NCBI GenBank assembly: GCA_027015275.1
Contig: JALWCU010000184.1
Location: 1 to 38,831, forward strand
DNA: 38,831 bases
Reading direction: 5' to 3'
Source: Bacteroidales bacterium
GTDB lineage: Bacteria > Bacteroidota > Bacteroidia > Bacteroidales > S143-33
Below are positions 25,960 through 33,736 of the stretch, piece after piece (within the stretch, counting starts at the first letter, position 1; each line of letters starts with the position of its first letter). The notes under the pieces were generated by a model. That model saw only the letters and a program-made list of their open reading frames with translations, was not told the DNA's origin and searched no databases. Both the position numbers and the translations under genes were made by a program.

Positions 25960-26212
25960 CGTAAAAAATATAGGTAGAAGACTGGTAATAGCCATAATCC
26001 GTTTTTATCAAAAATTTGTCTCACCGCTCTCAGGTCCAACATGCCGTCATATCCCAACGTGCTCGTCATATAGCATCGAAGCTGTGGCAAAGCACGGGGT
26101 GTGGCGCGGACTGTGGCTGGCATTGAAGCGCATTTCCCGTTGCCGACCAGGTGGAACCAGTGGCTATGACCCCGTACCTCCTCCAAAAACAAAAAAATCA
26201 GACACATGCTGA
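25952..26212 (+). CDS. yidD: YidD membrane-protein-insertion efficiency factor
   Basis: This small protein of 86 residues starts at ATG 25952 ([10 protein letters not shown]); the longer track ORF from 25781 runs inside tdk and is not used. The signature is intact: [33 protein letters not shown] and a terminal [13 protein letters not shown]. YidD assists membrane protein insertion by the YidC pathway, at the inner membrane. It overlaps tdk (8 bases) and the next symporter gene (7 bases), so the three are probably one transcript, although their functions are unrelated. In many genomes yidD is instead near rpmH-rnpA-yidC. Confidence 0.95.
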   Translation: MSNVKNIGRRLVIAIIRFYQKFVSPLSGPTCRHIPTCSSYSIEAVAKHGVWRGLWLALKRISRCRPGGTSGYDPVPPPKTKKSDTC

Positions 26213-27939
26213 CATTTTTAGACTGGGCAATTATTTTAGCTTATATAGTCCTGACAATCGTCATTGGGCTGAGCTACAGGAAAAAATCTTCAAAATCTTT
26301 GTCAGATTATTTTCTCAGTGGCAGGCAAATGCCGTGGATAGTGGCAGGTCTGTCTATGGTTGCTACTACCTTTGCTGCTGATACACCTCTGGCTGTTACT
26401 GAGTTAGTCGGCAAAGGTGGAGTATCTGGCAATTGGCTATGGTGGAATTTTCTTATTGGTGGCATGCTTACGACGCTTTTCTTTGCTCATCTGTGGAACA
26501 GGGCTGGCGTGTTGACAGAAGTTGAGTTGCTCGATGTGCGCTACAGTGGCAAGGTCGCCAAATTTCTGCGTGGTTTCAAGGCTCTTTATCTGGGTCTTTT
26601 CATGAATGGTCTGGTCATAGCATGGGTGAATCTGGCTCTGATGTCCATAATTGAAGTTTTTTTCGATATTCATGGACAAATGCTCATGCTTATAATGATT
26701 TCTGCAATGCTCATTGCTGTTGTTTATTCGACATTGTCTGGGCTGTGGGGCGTGGCTGTTACGGATGTAGTGCAATTCCTTATTGCTATAACAGGCTCTA
26801 TTGTGCTGGCTGTACTGGTTATCAATAGCGATAAGATTGGTGGGATAAAAGGCTTGGAAGCAAAGCTACCTCAAGGGGCACTGTCTTTCTTTCCTCATAT
26901 TGGAGCGCATTCTGCTGCTGGAACTTTAACAATTTCTCTTGGAGCCTTTTTGGCTTATGGACTATTTCAATGGTGGGCAAGTTGGTATCCGGGAGCTGAG
27001 CCAGGTGGTGGCGGATATATTGCCCAGCGAATGATGAGTACCAAGAACGAGCGCCATTCTGTTTATGCTACGTTGCTCTTTCAGATTACGCATTATGCTC
27101 TGCGTCCTTGGCCTTGGATTCTTGTAGGTTTGGCTGCATTAGTGCTTTATCCTGGACTTGACCCGACTCATTTTCGTTTTGCTTATGTCTATGCCATGAG
27201 GGACTTTCTGCCAACAGGTTGGAAAGGCTTGCTCCTTGTAGCTTTTCTGGCAGCATATATGAGCACGATTTCTACACAACTCAATTTTGGCTCGAGTGTA
27301 CTGACCAATGATTTCTATCTGCTTATAATCAAGAAGAAACTCAGCCCGCGTGCTCAAGTTAATGTGGCGCGAATTATTACGCTTGTTATGATGGCTGTTT
27401 CATTGTATTTTACTACGATAATTAATTCAATTTCAGGTGTGTGGAGTTTTGTGATAGAGTGTGGAGCTGGATTGGGGCTGGTTTTGATTCTGCGCTGGTA
27501 TTGGTGGAGGGTAAATGCCTGGTCAGAGCTTACGGCTATGATTGTACCTTTTATTGTTTATGCTGTTGGACGCTTTGCCTGGGGATTAGTTTTTCCACAG
27601 TCTTATTTTTTGACGATAGGAGTTACGACTGTTGTGTGGTTGCTTGTTACATTTCTGACACCGCCGACAGATGGGAAAGTTTTGCAGAATTTTTATTCAC
27701 GTGTCAGACCTGGTGGGTGGTGGAAGCCTGTTGCCAGAGACCTTGGAATGGAAGTACACGGTCCACAATGGCAGTTATTCGTTGCTTGGCTCTCTGCAAT
27801 AGTAATGGCATATAGTACCTTGTTTTGGATAGGCGCCTTGCTGCTGCATCAGTGGCATAATCTGTTGATTTACAGTGTAACATTTGTCTTGGGTTTGTCT
27901 TTGTTCGTTAAATTTTTCCAAGTAGGCTACAAAGCTTAG
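26206..27939 (+). CDS. Sodium:solute symporter (SSS family)
   Basis: A 577-residue inner-membrane transporter with about 13 hydrophobic segments. The start (FLDWAIILAYIVLTIVIGLS, then SLSDYFLSGRQMPWIVAGLS) and the block MVATTFAADTPLAVTELVG are typical of the SSS/SGLT family, which couples Na+ entry to uptake of sugars, amino acids or carboxylates. The substrate cannot be told from sequence; the aromatic-rich WNFLIGGM and WWASWYPGAEPGG resemble a Bacteroidota subgroup of unknown substrate. The ATG overlaps the end of yidD by 7 bases. The stop overlaps the end of a decayed minus-strand fragment. Confidence 0.93.
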   Translation: MLTFLDWAIILAYIVLTIVIGLSYRKKSSKSLSDYFLSGRQMPWIVAGLSMVATTFAADTPLAVTELVGKGGVSGNWLWWNFLIGGMLTTLFFAHLWNRAGVLTEVELLDVRYSGKVAKFLRGFKALYLGLFMNGLVIAWVNLALMSIIEVFFDIHGQMLMLIMISAMLIAVVYSTLSGLWGVAVTDVVQFLIAITGSIVLAVLVINSDKIGGIKGLEAKLPQGALSFFPHIGAHSAAGTLTISLGAFLAYGLFQWWASWYPGAEPGGGGYIAQRMMSTKNERHSVYATLLFQITHYALRPWPWILVGLAALVLYPGLDPTHFRFAYVYAMRDFLPTGWKGLLLVAFLAAYMSTISTQLNFGSSVLTNDFYLLIIKKKLSPRAQVNVARIITLVMMAVSLYFTTIINSISGVWSFVIECGAGLGLVLILRWYWWRVNAWSELTAMIVPFIVYAVGRFAWGLVFPQSYFLTIGVTTVVWLLVTFLTPPTDGKVLQNFYSRVRPGGWWKPVARDLGMEVHGPQWQLFVAWLSAIVMAYSTLFWIGALLLHQWHNLLIYSVTFVLGLSLFVKFFQVGYKA

Positions 27940-28103
27940 TTGCCGCTTGTCATAGCTGCTGCTGTCAGGAGTTCGTGATAGTTACCTACGACTATACCTG
28001 CTGCGGTTTCTATGACTTTATGTTTTTGCAGGCCAATTTGATAGCCCAGATCGTAAAATGATTTTGCCTGTTTTTTTTGTTTTTCACTTTTTAAACGAAC
28101 AAT
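27936..28103 (-). pseudogene. 5'-truncated coding remnant (unknown family)
   Basis: On the minus strand a frame of 55 codons is open from 28103 down to a stop at 27936-27938, without an ATG in a suitable place. It encodes a convincing peptide: a Lys/Gln-rich start, then KSFYDLGYQIGLQKHKVIET and a tail ending AAGIVVGNYHELLTAAAM. It has normal-looking codons and amphipathic helices, unlike the A/T-rich bases upstream. A stop and the A-run interrupt the frame upstream. I read it as the C-terminal end of a degraded gene, overlapping the symporter stop by 4 bases. The family is not recognised. Bases 28104-28225 are A/T-rich and hold nothing else I can name. Confidence 0.45.
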
Positions 28104-28225
28104 TTAACCGATTGGTTTAATAAAAAAGTGTAAAATATTTATAATAAAAGCTAATTTATGGATATTTTTTTAGTTTTGTTTTGTTATGAGTTTCGTTTAA
28201 TTTTTAATTAGGAAAGGTTCTTATC

Positions 28226-28654
28226 CTACAAATTTTTGGTCATGAGCTGATGTTTGAGCCCGACTTCCAGGAAGGGACTGGCTATGGGAGTGTACCCGAG
28301 TTTTCTGTAAAAGTCAATAACATAATACCGTGCGTGTAGAATGGCTTTTTTGTACCCGAGCCCGCGAGCATAATCTTCGGCTGCGAGCATTAGTTTCCGC
28401 CCAAGTCCTGTATTTCTGTGGGAGTAATCTACAGCGACTTGTCTTATCTTAATTGTGTCTTTGTCAAGTGGTTTAAGTAGAGTAGTCCCGACGATTTCAT
28501 TATTGTCAGTGGCTATGATGTGAATGCACTCTTTGTCTTGTTCTAATGCCTGTGCGTTGAACTTCATTCCCAGTGGCAAGCGGAGGATTTTTTCTCTAAG
28601 TAATACGCTTGCTCGATAAAGCTCAGAGCCATATTCTGCTATTTTTATTTCCAT
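28226..28654 (-). CDS. GNAT-family N-acetyltransferase
   Basis: This 142-residue acetyl-CoA-dependent acyltransferase is likely cytoplasmic. The central strand and the acetyl-CoA-binding motif A are clear (IKIRQVAVDYSHRNTGLGRKLMLAAE), followed by KKAILHARYYVIDFYRKLGY, typical of motif B. It is most like the small ElaA/YjcF-type GNATs. The acceptor substrate is unknown. It is a single gene, divergent from folC, with the start regions 55 bases apart. Confidence 0.93.
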   Translation of the reverse strand: MEIKIAEYGSELYRASVLLREKILRLPLGMKFNAQALEQDKECIHIIATDNNEIVGTTLLKPLDKDTIKIRQVAVDYSHRNTGLGRKLMLAAEDYARGLGYKKAILHARYYVIDFYRKLGYTPIASPFLEVGLKHQLMTKNL

Positions 28655-28680
28655 TGTGCGTGCAAGTTTGCTTAGTTTTG
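28654..28680 (+). promoter_or_regulatory. Promoter for folC
   Basis: TTG at 28654-28656, 16 bases and TAGTTTTG at 28673-28680, which matches TAnnTTTG. The -7 element ends 29 bases before the folC ATG. The spacing is a little short. Confidence 0.5.
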
Positions 28681-28709
28681 CTAAATTTACTCAAAAAAAG
28701 AAAAAATAA

Positions 28710-30026
28710 ATGGATTACCAGCAGACTCTAAAATATTTGTATAGTCAATTGCCAATGTATCAACGTATAGGTGCTGCGGCTTATAAGAAGGATTTGGCCC
28801 GTACCCTGGAGCTTGATGAATATTTTGGACATCCTCATCGACAATTTAAGTCTATTCATATTGCAGGAACTAATGGTAAAGGTTCTGTTGCACATACACT
28901 TGCATCGATTCTGCAAGAAGCAGGCTATCGAGTCGGATTGTACACTTCGCCGCATTATTTGGATTTTCGCGAGCGCATACGCATTAATGGACAGATGATT
29001 AGCCAAGATTATGTAACTGATTTTGTGCGTAATAATAAGGAGTATTTTGATAAGGTTAAGCCCTCATTCTTTGAGATGACAGTGGCAATGGCATTTGAAT
29101 ATTTTGCTCAGCAAAATGTGGATATTGCTGTGATTGAGGTGGGATTGGGTGGACGATTGGACTCGACGAATATAATAACGCCTCTGGTGTCGGTAATTAC
29201 CAATATTGGATATGACCACACACAGTTTTTGGGAAACACAATGACAGAGATTGCACGCGAAAAAGCTGGCATTATCAAGCCACATGTACCAGTGGTAATA
29301 GGGCAGATGCAGCCTACTGTTCAGAATGTTTTTCTGGACGTGGCTTCGCAGAAGGATTCTCAAATTTTCCTTGCAGCTAATAATTATTTTGTGAAGAATG
29401 CTTATCAAACAAGCGATGGCAAACTGTCCTTTTCCGTGTATCATCGCGGAGAGATTTGTTACAAGGACATGAAATTCGGTCTGCTTGGACAGTATCAAAA
29501 ACAAAACATACCTGTTATCCTTCAGACCGTAGATGTGCTGGGTCAATATCCTTATTTTCAGATAGATAAAAGTGTTTTAGCCATGGGCATGGAGCGGGTT
29601 GTAGAAAATACTGGTATCATGGGACGCTGGCAGATTATATCCCGCTCGCCACTTATTGTATGCGATGCAGGTCATAACCAGGACGGCATTCGTCAGGTTG
29701 TGGCACAGCTGAAATATCAGAAATATGACAAACTGCATTTTATCTTTGGTGTTGTAAAGGACAAGGATCTTGGCTCTATCCTGCGTCTGTTACCCACCAA
29801 GGCAAAGTACTATTTTGTGCGTTCATCAGTGGACAGGTCTTTGCCAGCTGAGCAGCTTAGGCAGAGTGCTAAAGATTTTGGACTGTTGGGAGAGGCTTTT
29901 GACAGTGTGCCAGAAGCTATAGACAAAGCCATGAAAGAGGCAAGCGACAAGGATATGATTTTTATTGGTGGGAGCAGTTTCGTAGTGGCCGATGCGCTAG
30001 AATATTTTCAGCAAAAAGAAATTTAA
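28710..30026 (+). CDS. folC: Folylpolyglutamate synthase / dihydrofolate synthase
   Basis: A 438-residue Mur-ligase-family enzyme that adds glutamate to dihydropteroate and to folates. The ATP site GTNGKGS is at 53-59, followed by YTSPHYLDFRERIRING and the conserved VIEVGLGGRLDSTNI. The later FDSVPEAIDKAM and IFIGGSSFVVAD give the C-terminal Rossmann-like domain. The length is normal. The gene has its own promoter and lies 94 bases upstream of mrp, with a palindrome in between. Confidence 0.96.
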   Translation: MDYQQTLKYLYSQLPMYQRIGAAAYKKDLARTLELDEYFGHPHRQFKSIHIAGTNGKGSVAHTLASILQEAGYRVGLYTSPHYLDFRERIRINGQMISQDYVTDFVRNNKEYFDKVKPSFFEMTVAMAFEYFAQQNVDIAVIEVGLGGRLDSTNIITPLVSVITNIGYDHTQFLGNTMTEIAREKAGIIKPHVPVVIGQMQPTVQNVFLDVASQKDSQIFLAANNYFVKNAYQTSDGKLSFSVYHRGEICYKDMKFGLLGQYQKQNIPVILQTVDVLGQYPYFQIDKSVLAMGMERVVENTGIMGRWQIISRSPLIVCDAGHNQDGIRQVVAQLKYQKYDKLHFIFGVVKDKDLGSILRLLPTKAKYYFVRSSVDRSLPAEQLRQSAKDFGLLGEAFDSVPEAIDKAMKEASDKDMIFIGGSSFVVADALEYFQQKEI

Positions 30027-30040
30027 TGTTTTTAAAAATA

Positions 30041-30064
30041 AGACAAATTTGTCTTTTATTTTTG
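30041..30064 (+). promoter_or_regulatory. Palindrome and -7 element upstream of mrp
   Basis: AGACAAATTTGTCT (30041-30054) is a perfect 14-base palindrome ending 2 bases before TATTTTTG (30057-30064), a match to TAnnTTTG. The site may be a repressor operator at the mrp promoter. With the T-rich bases after it, it could alternatively help end folC transcription, but a hairpin without a loop is poor for that. Confidence 0.45.
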
Positions 30065-30120
30065 GGATAAATTTATAATTCAATTAAATTCGCAACGTCA
30101 AAATCAATAAAATCAGAGAT

Positions 30121-31224
30121 ATGGCAAATATTAGAGAAGAAATAATTGAAAAGCTCAGAGCAATCAAAGTTCCTGAGAGTGATAAGACAATAGCTGACCT
30201 TATCAAAGACCTGCGAGTATCAGACAAGGATATTTTAGTAGAGATGGAGCTGGACCGCAAGACAGCAGTTCTGCGTCGTTCTATTGAGCGTGCAGTACAG
30301 AAGGTTGTGGATACATATCGCGGTCAGGGGTATAAGGTTATGTTGAATATCACAGAGGAAAAAATGGAGTTTCAGAAAGTAAACATACAGGCTCCACCCG
30401 AGCGTCCACTAAAGGATGTCAAGAATATCATAGCAGTTGCTTCGGGCAAAGGCGGTGTTGGCAAATCCACAGTTGCCGCTAATCTGGCTGCTGCCCTGGC
30501 ATCGACCGGAGCAAAAGTTGGTCTTCTGGACGCAGACCTTTATGGTCCTTCGATACCTACTATGTTTGGTCTGGAAAATGAAAAGCCTTTTGTGAAGAAA
30601 ATTGATGGGAAAGATATGATACTGCCAGTTGAGAAATTTGGCGTGCATGTTATTTCAATAGGTTTCTTCATCCGTCCCGAAGATGCTGTTATATGGCGTG
30701 GTGCTATGGCAACGAATGCTATTAAGCAGTTGCTAAGTGATGTTTACTGGGGTGAGCTTGATTACTTTATTATTGACCTACCTCCGGGAACTGGTGATAT
30801 TCCTCTTACTCTTGTTCAGACCATACCGCTGACTGGTAGTATTATAGTTACCACACCGCAGAAAGTGGCTATTGCTGATGTAATTAAGGCTATAAACATG
30901 TTCAAAACAGATAAGATTAATGTGCCTATTTTGGGTCTTATTGAGAATATGTCTTGGTTCACACCAGCAGAATGTCCAGATAAGAAATATTACATCTTTG
31001 GTCAGGGCGGTGGAGAGAAGCTTTCCAAGGAGTTTAATACACCAATTCTGGGCAGAGTACCGATGATAATGAGTATTGTTGAGGATAGTGATAGTGGTAA
31101 CCCAACTGTTCTTAAGCAAGATAGCCCGTATAATAATTATTTTCTTGACATTGCCACTAGACTCATAGAAGAGGTTGATAAACGTAATAAGAATCTGCCT
31201 CCTACTGAGATATTGAAGATTTGA
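30121..31224 (+). CDS. mrp: Mrp/ApbC/NBP35-type P-loop ATPase, Fe-S carrier family
   Basis: This 367-residue cytoplasmic protein has an N-terminal DUF59/MIP18-like domain (about 1-85) and a ParA-like ATPase domain with the deviant Walker A GKGGVGKST at 109-117, DADLYGPSIPT at 137-147 and IIDLPPGTGD at 217-226. Mrp/ApbC proteins load or carry Fe-S clusters for assembly. The cluster-binding CxxC seen in many family members is missing: the only cysteine in the whole protein is Cys285 (in PAECPDKKYY). A dimer could still bridge a cluster by other ligands, or the protein may not carry one. It is followed by a strong bidirectional terminator. Confidence 0.93.
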   Translation: MANIREEIIEKLRAIKVPESDKTIADLIKDLRVSDKDILVEMELDRKTAVLRRSIERAVQKVVDTYRGQGYKVMLNITEEKMEFQKVNIQAPPERPLKDVKNIIAVASGKGGVGKSTVAANLAAALASTGAKVGLLDADLYGPSIPTMFGLENEKPFVKKIDGKDMILPVEKFGVHVISIGFFIRPEDAVIWRGAMATNAIKQLLSDVYWGELDYFIIDLPPGTGDIPLTLVQTIPLTGSIIVTTPQKVAIADVIKAINMFKTDKINVPILGLIENMSWFTPAECPDKKYYIFGQGGGEKLSKEFNTPILGRVPMIMSIVEDSDSGNPTVLKQDSPYNNYFLDIATRLIEEVDKRNKNLPPTEILKI

Positions 31225-31240
31225 TGGCTATGTTATTTAT

Positions 31241-31279
31241 AAAATTCCCGCAAGCCAACAGACTTGCGGGAATTTTTTT
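31241..31279. terminator. Bidirectional intrinsic terminator between mrp and the phosphatase gene
   Basis: AAAATTCCCGCAAG (31241-31254) pairs with CTTGCGGGAATTTT (31263-31276) across an 8-base loop, with a T-run to the right and an A-run to the left. Confidence 0.92.
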
Positions 31280-31293
31280 ATGCTCTCAGAAGT

Positions 31294-32661
31294 CTAATCT
31301 TCTTTTGATTTAGATTTGTGCTGTGGATGTTCCTGTTTTATAGTGTAGGTCCAGAGCTCTTTCCCCTTGACATTGTAAACAGTTATGACCATTTTTCTAT
31401 TATGCCATGGACCTTTTACGTCTATCAGGCCAAAGTTGCGTTCTGTAACGAGCGTACCGGGCAGACGAAGCTTATTTACTTCGTTTACTGCTTGGACGTC
31501 TGGGCGTGAGTTGAATGGCGAGAGAGTAATATCATAAATAGTAGGTTCGCCTTGTTTCTTGAGCATATCAAGCTCTGTGTGGTGCCTATCGCCTGTTATG
31601 AACACTACATTGTAGATTTTTTGTTGGTAAATCCAGTCTATAATAGCCTGACGTTCTTTGTTAAAGCCAAAATTTGTATAGGTTTCATACACTCCAGCTG
31701 GATTGAGAAATTGTCCACCGATTACTATGACCTTGTAAGAAGCATTTGAGAATACCAGCGCACGTTTTAGCCATTCGAGCTGTGCCTTACCGAGCTGGGT
31801 TTTGTATCCGTCGGTTTTCATTAAATCCGGGTCGCGGTAATAGCGGTTGTCGAGCAAGAAAAAGTCCACATCGTTCCAGTTGAAGAAGGTTGTAGTACCG
31901 GGGTTTCCGTCAACGCCATAGGATGGATTTGCCCAGAAAAGTTTGAAAACTTTTAGAGATATTTGCTTGAAAGGGAATGAGCCATCGCTGTTGTTTGGTC
32001 CGAAGTCATGGTCATCCCATATTGCATAGTTAAATGAATTAGCTAACAATGGCTGGAATTGTTTTAGCTGGCGGTCGTGTGTATAGCGATAGACCATACC
32101 TGTCCAGGAGTTCCATTCATTTTGTCTGAGATAGACATTATCTCCGAGCCAGAGAACGAAATCAGGATGTTTTTTGTAGATTGTAGTGTAAATATCGTAT
32201 CCGCCGCCATAGGGCTTTCCAGGTCTATCCCACTTGGGGTCGTTGATATAAGTGCCACTGCTTGAAGCGAATGTAAACTCAGGTGGGTCAGTTCGATAGC
32301 GCCATATTGCTTTGGTTTTGAATTGTGTAGGGAAATTGAGTTTTACTTTTTTATTATTGATAAAGACATCGTATTTGTACTTGGTGTCAGGTTTAATTTG
32401 ATCGAGTTTAAGGTGTGCTGTAAAGGCGCCGTTTTTATTGGTCATTACTTTGTCTGACCACAGAGTGTCGGTAATGTTGCCATTTTTGTCGAGAGGATAG
32501 TAAGCTATTTGAACAGTAGCAGCGGCTTTTGTCTGTAGCCAAATCATTGTTTCGTGCATAGTCAGATATCCGAGCATTGGCCCAGATAAAAGCAGATTTT
32601 CTTGTGCTTTTACCCAAAGGAATGAGAAAAGCACTGAAAGGGCAAGAATAAGTTTTTTCAT
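31294..32661 (-). CDS. PhoD-like phosphatase (alkaline phosphatase D family), secreted
   Basis: A 455-residue protein with a signal peptide (MKKLILALSVLFSFLWVKAQ), an N-terminal fibronectin-like beta domain (about 22-120, DTKYKYDVFINNKKVKLNFP) and a C-terminal metallophosphatase domain. The metal-site motifs are present: LWLGDNVYL, AIWDDHDFGPNNSDG and VVFITGDRHHTELD. PhoD-type enzymes cleave phosphomono- or diesters and use metals such as Fe/Ca. The exact substrate is not known. It is a single gene; I find no clear TAnnTTTG upstream. Confidence 0.93.
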   Translation of the reverse strand: MKKLILALSVLFSFLWVKAQENLLLSGPMLGYLTMHETMIWLQTKAAATVQIAYYPLDKNGNITDTLWSDKVMTNKNGAFTAHLKLDQIKPDTKYKYDVFINNKKVKLNFPTQFKTKAIWRYRTDPPEFTFASSSGTYINDPKWDRPGKPYGGGYDIYTTIYKKHPDFVLWLGDNVYLRQNEWNSWTGMVYRYTHDRQLKQFQPLLANSFNYAIWDDHDFGPNNSDGSFPFKQISLKVFKLFWANPSYGVDGNPGTTTFFNWNDVDFFLLDNRYYRDPDLMKTDGYKTQLGKAQLEWLKRALVFSNASYKVIVIGGQFLNPAGVYETYTNFGFNKERQAIIDWIYQQKIYNVVFITGDRHHTELDMLKKQGEPTIYDITLSPFNSRPDVQAVNEVNKLRLPGTLVTERNFGLIDVKGPWHNRKMVITVYNVKGKELWTYTIKQEHPQHKSKSKED

Positions 32662-32729
32662 TTTCCTTTGATTTAACAGTTTAGATTTTAGATATAAAAT
32701 TAAGGTTTAGTTTTGAGTTAAAAAAATTT

Positions 32730-32737
32730 TAATTTTG
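32730..32737 (+). promoter_or_regulatory. -7 promoter element for accA-dnaB
   Basis: TAATTTTG matches TAnnTTTG and ends 23 bases before the accA ATG. A TTTG lies upstream at only 14 bases, so the -33 element is uncertain. Confidence 0.45.
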
Positions 32738-32760
32738 TCCTAAACCATAAATGGATAAAA

Positions 32761-33723
32761 ATGCAACTTTTAGATTTTGAAGAGCCTTTGCAAGAATTAT
32801 ATGACCAGCTGGAAAAGGTTAGAGAGATTGGTCAGAAGACAGATGTAGATGTTACCCCGACAATACAGGAACTTGAGAAAAAGATTGAGGAAAAGAAAAA
32901 GGAAATATACTCTAATCTGACGGCATGGCAAAAGGTACAGATTTCCCGCCATCCACAGCGACCTTACACACTTAGTTACATAGAAGCTATGACAGGAGGT
33001 AATTTCATAGAGCTGCATGGAGATCGTCTTTTTAGTGATGATCATGCCATAGTCGGCGGCTTTGGAATGATAGACACTCAGACGGTTATGTTCATAGGCC
33101 ATCAGAAAGGCGAGAATACAAAGGCACGTCAGTATCGTAATTTTGGGATGGCAAATCCAGAAGGCTATCGCAAGGCATTGAGGCTGATGAAGCTGGCAGA
33201 GAAATTTAACCGTCCAATTGTTACTCTCATAGACACTCCTGGTGCTTTCCCAGGTATAGAAGCAGAGGAAAGGGGACAGGCCGAAGCCATAGCACGCAAT
33301 TTATATGAGATGTTTCGCATTAAGGTACCGATAATAGTTGTAATAATCGGCGAAGGTGCGTCGGGAGGTGCTATTGGCATAGGTGTGGGAGACCGTGTTT
33401 ATATGTTGCAATATACTTGGTATTCAGTAATTTCCCCTGAATCTTGTTCATCTATTTTGTGGCGAAGCTGGGATTACAAGAAGGAAGCAGCCCAAGCTTT
33501 GAAATTAACCGCCGAAGATATGCTTTCTCTGGGCCTTATCGATGATATAATCAAGGAACCACTGGGTGGCGCTCATAATAATCCACAGGAAATTTTTGAT
33601 CGAGTAAAGCAAACAATACTGAAAGACCTGTCAGTACTCAGGGAGATGCCTGTTGAAAAATTGCTAAAAAATCGTATTGAAAAATTCACAAGTTTTGGCG
33701 TTTTTAGAGAAGTTGAAATGTAA
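32761..33723 (+). CDS. accA: Acetyl-CoA carboxylase carboxyltransferase subunit alpha
   Basis: A 320-residue cytoplasmic protein that transfers CO2 from carboxybiotin to acetyl-CoA, giving malonyl-CoA for fatty-acid synthesis. The N-terminal helical part ([20 protein letters not shown]) and the core ([55 protein letters not shown]) match the family. It ends 13 bases before dnaB and is probably read with it. Ordinary length, nothing missing. Confidence 0.97.
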   Translation: MQLLDFEEPLQELYDQLEKVREIGQKTDVDVTPTIQELEKKIEEKKKEIYSNLTAWQKVQISRHPQRPYTLSYIEAMTGGNFIELHGDRLFSDDHAIVGGFGMIDTQTVMFIGHQKGENTKARQYRNFGMANPEGYRKALRLMKLAEKFNRPIVTLIDTPGAFPGIEAEERGQAEAIARNLYEMFRIKVPIIVVIIGEGASGGAIGIGVGDRVYMLQYTWYSVISPESCSSILWRSWDYKKEAAQALKLTAEDMLSLGLIDDIIKEPLGGAHNNPQEIFDRVKQTILKDLSVLREMPVEKLLKNRIEKFTSFGVFREVEM

Positions 33724-33736
33724 AATGTAAATTATT

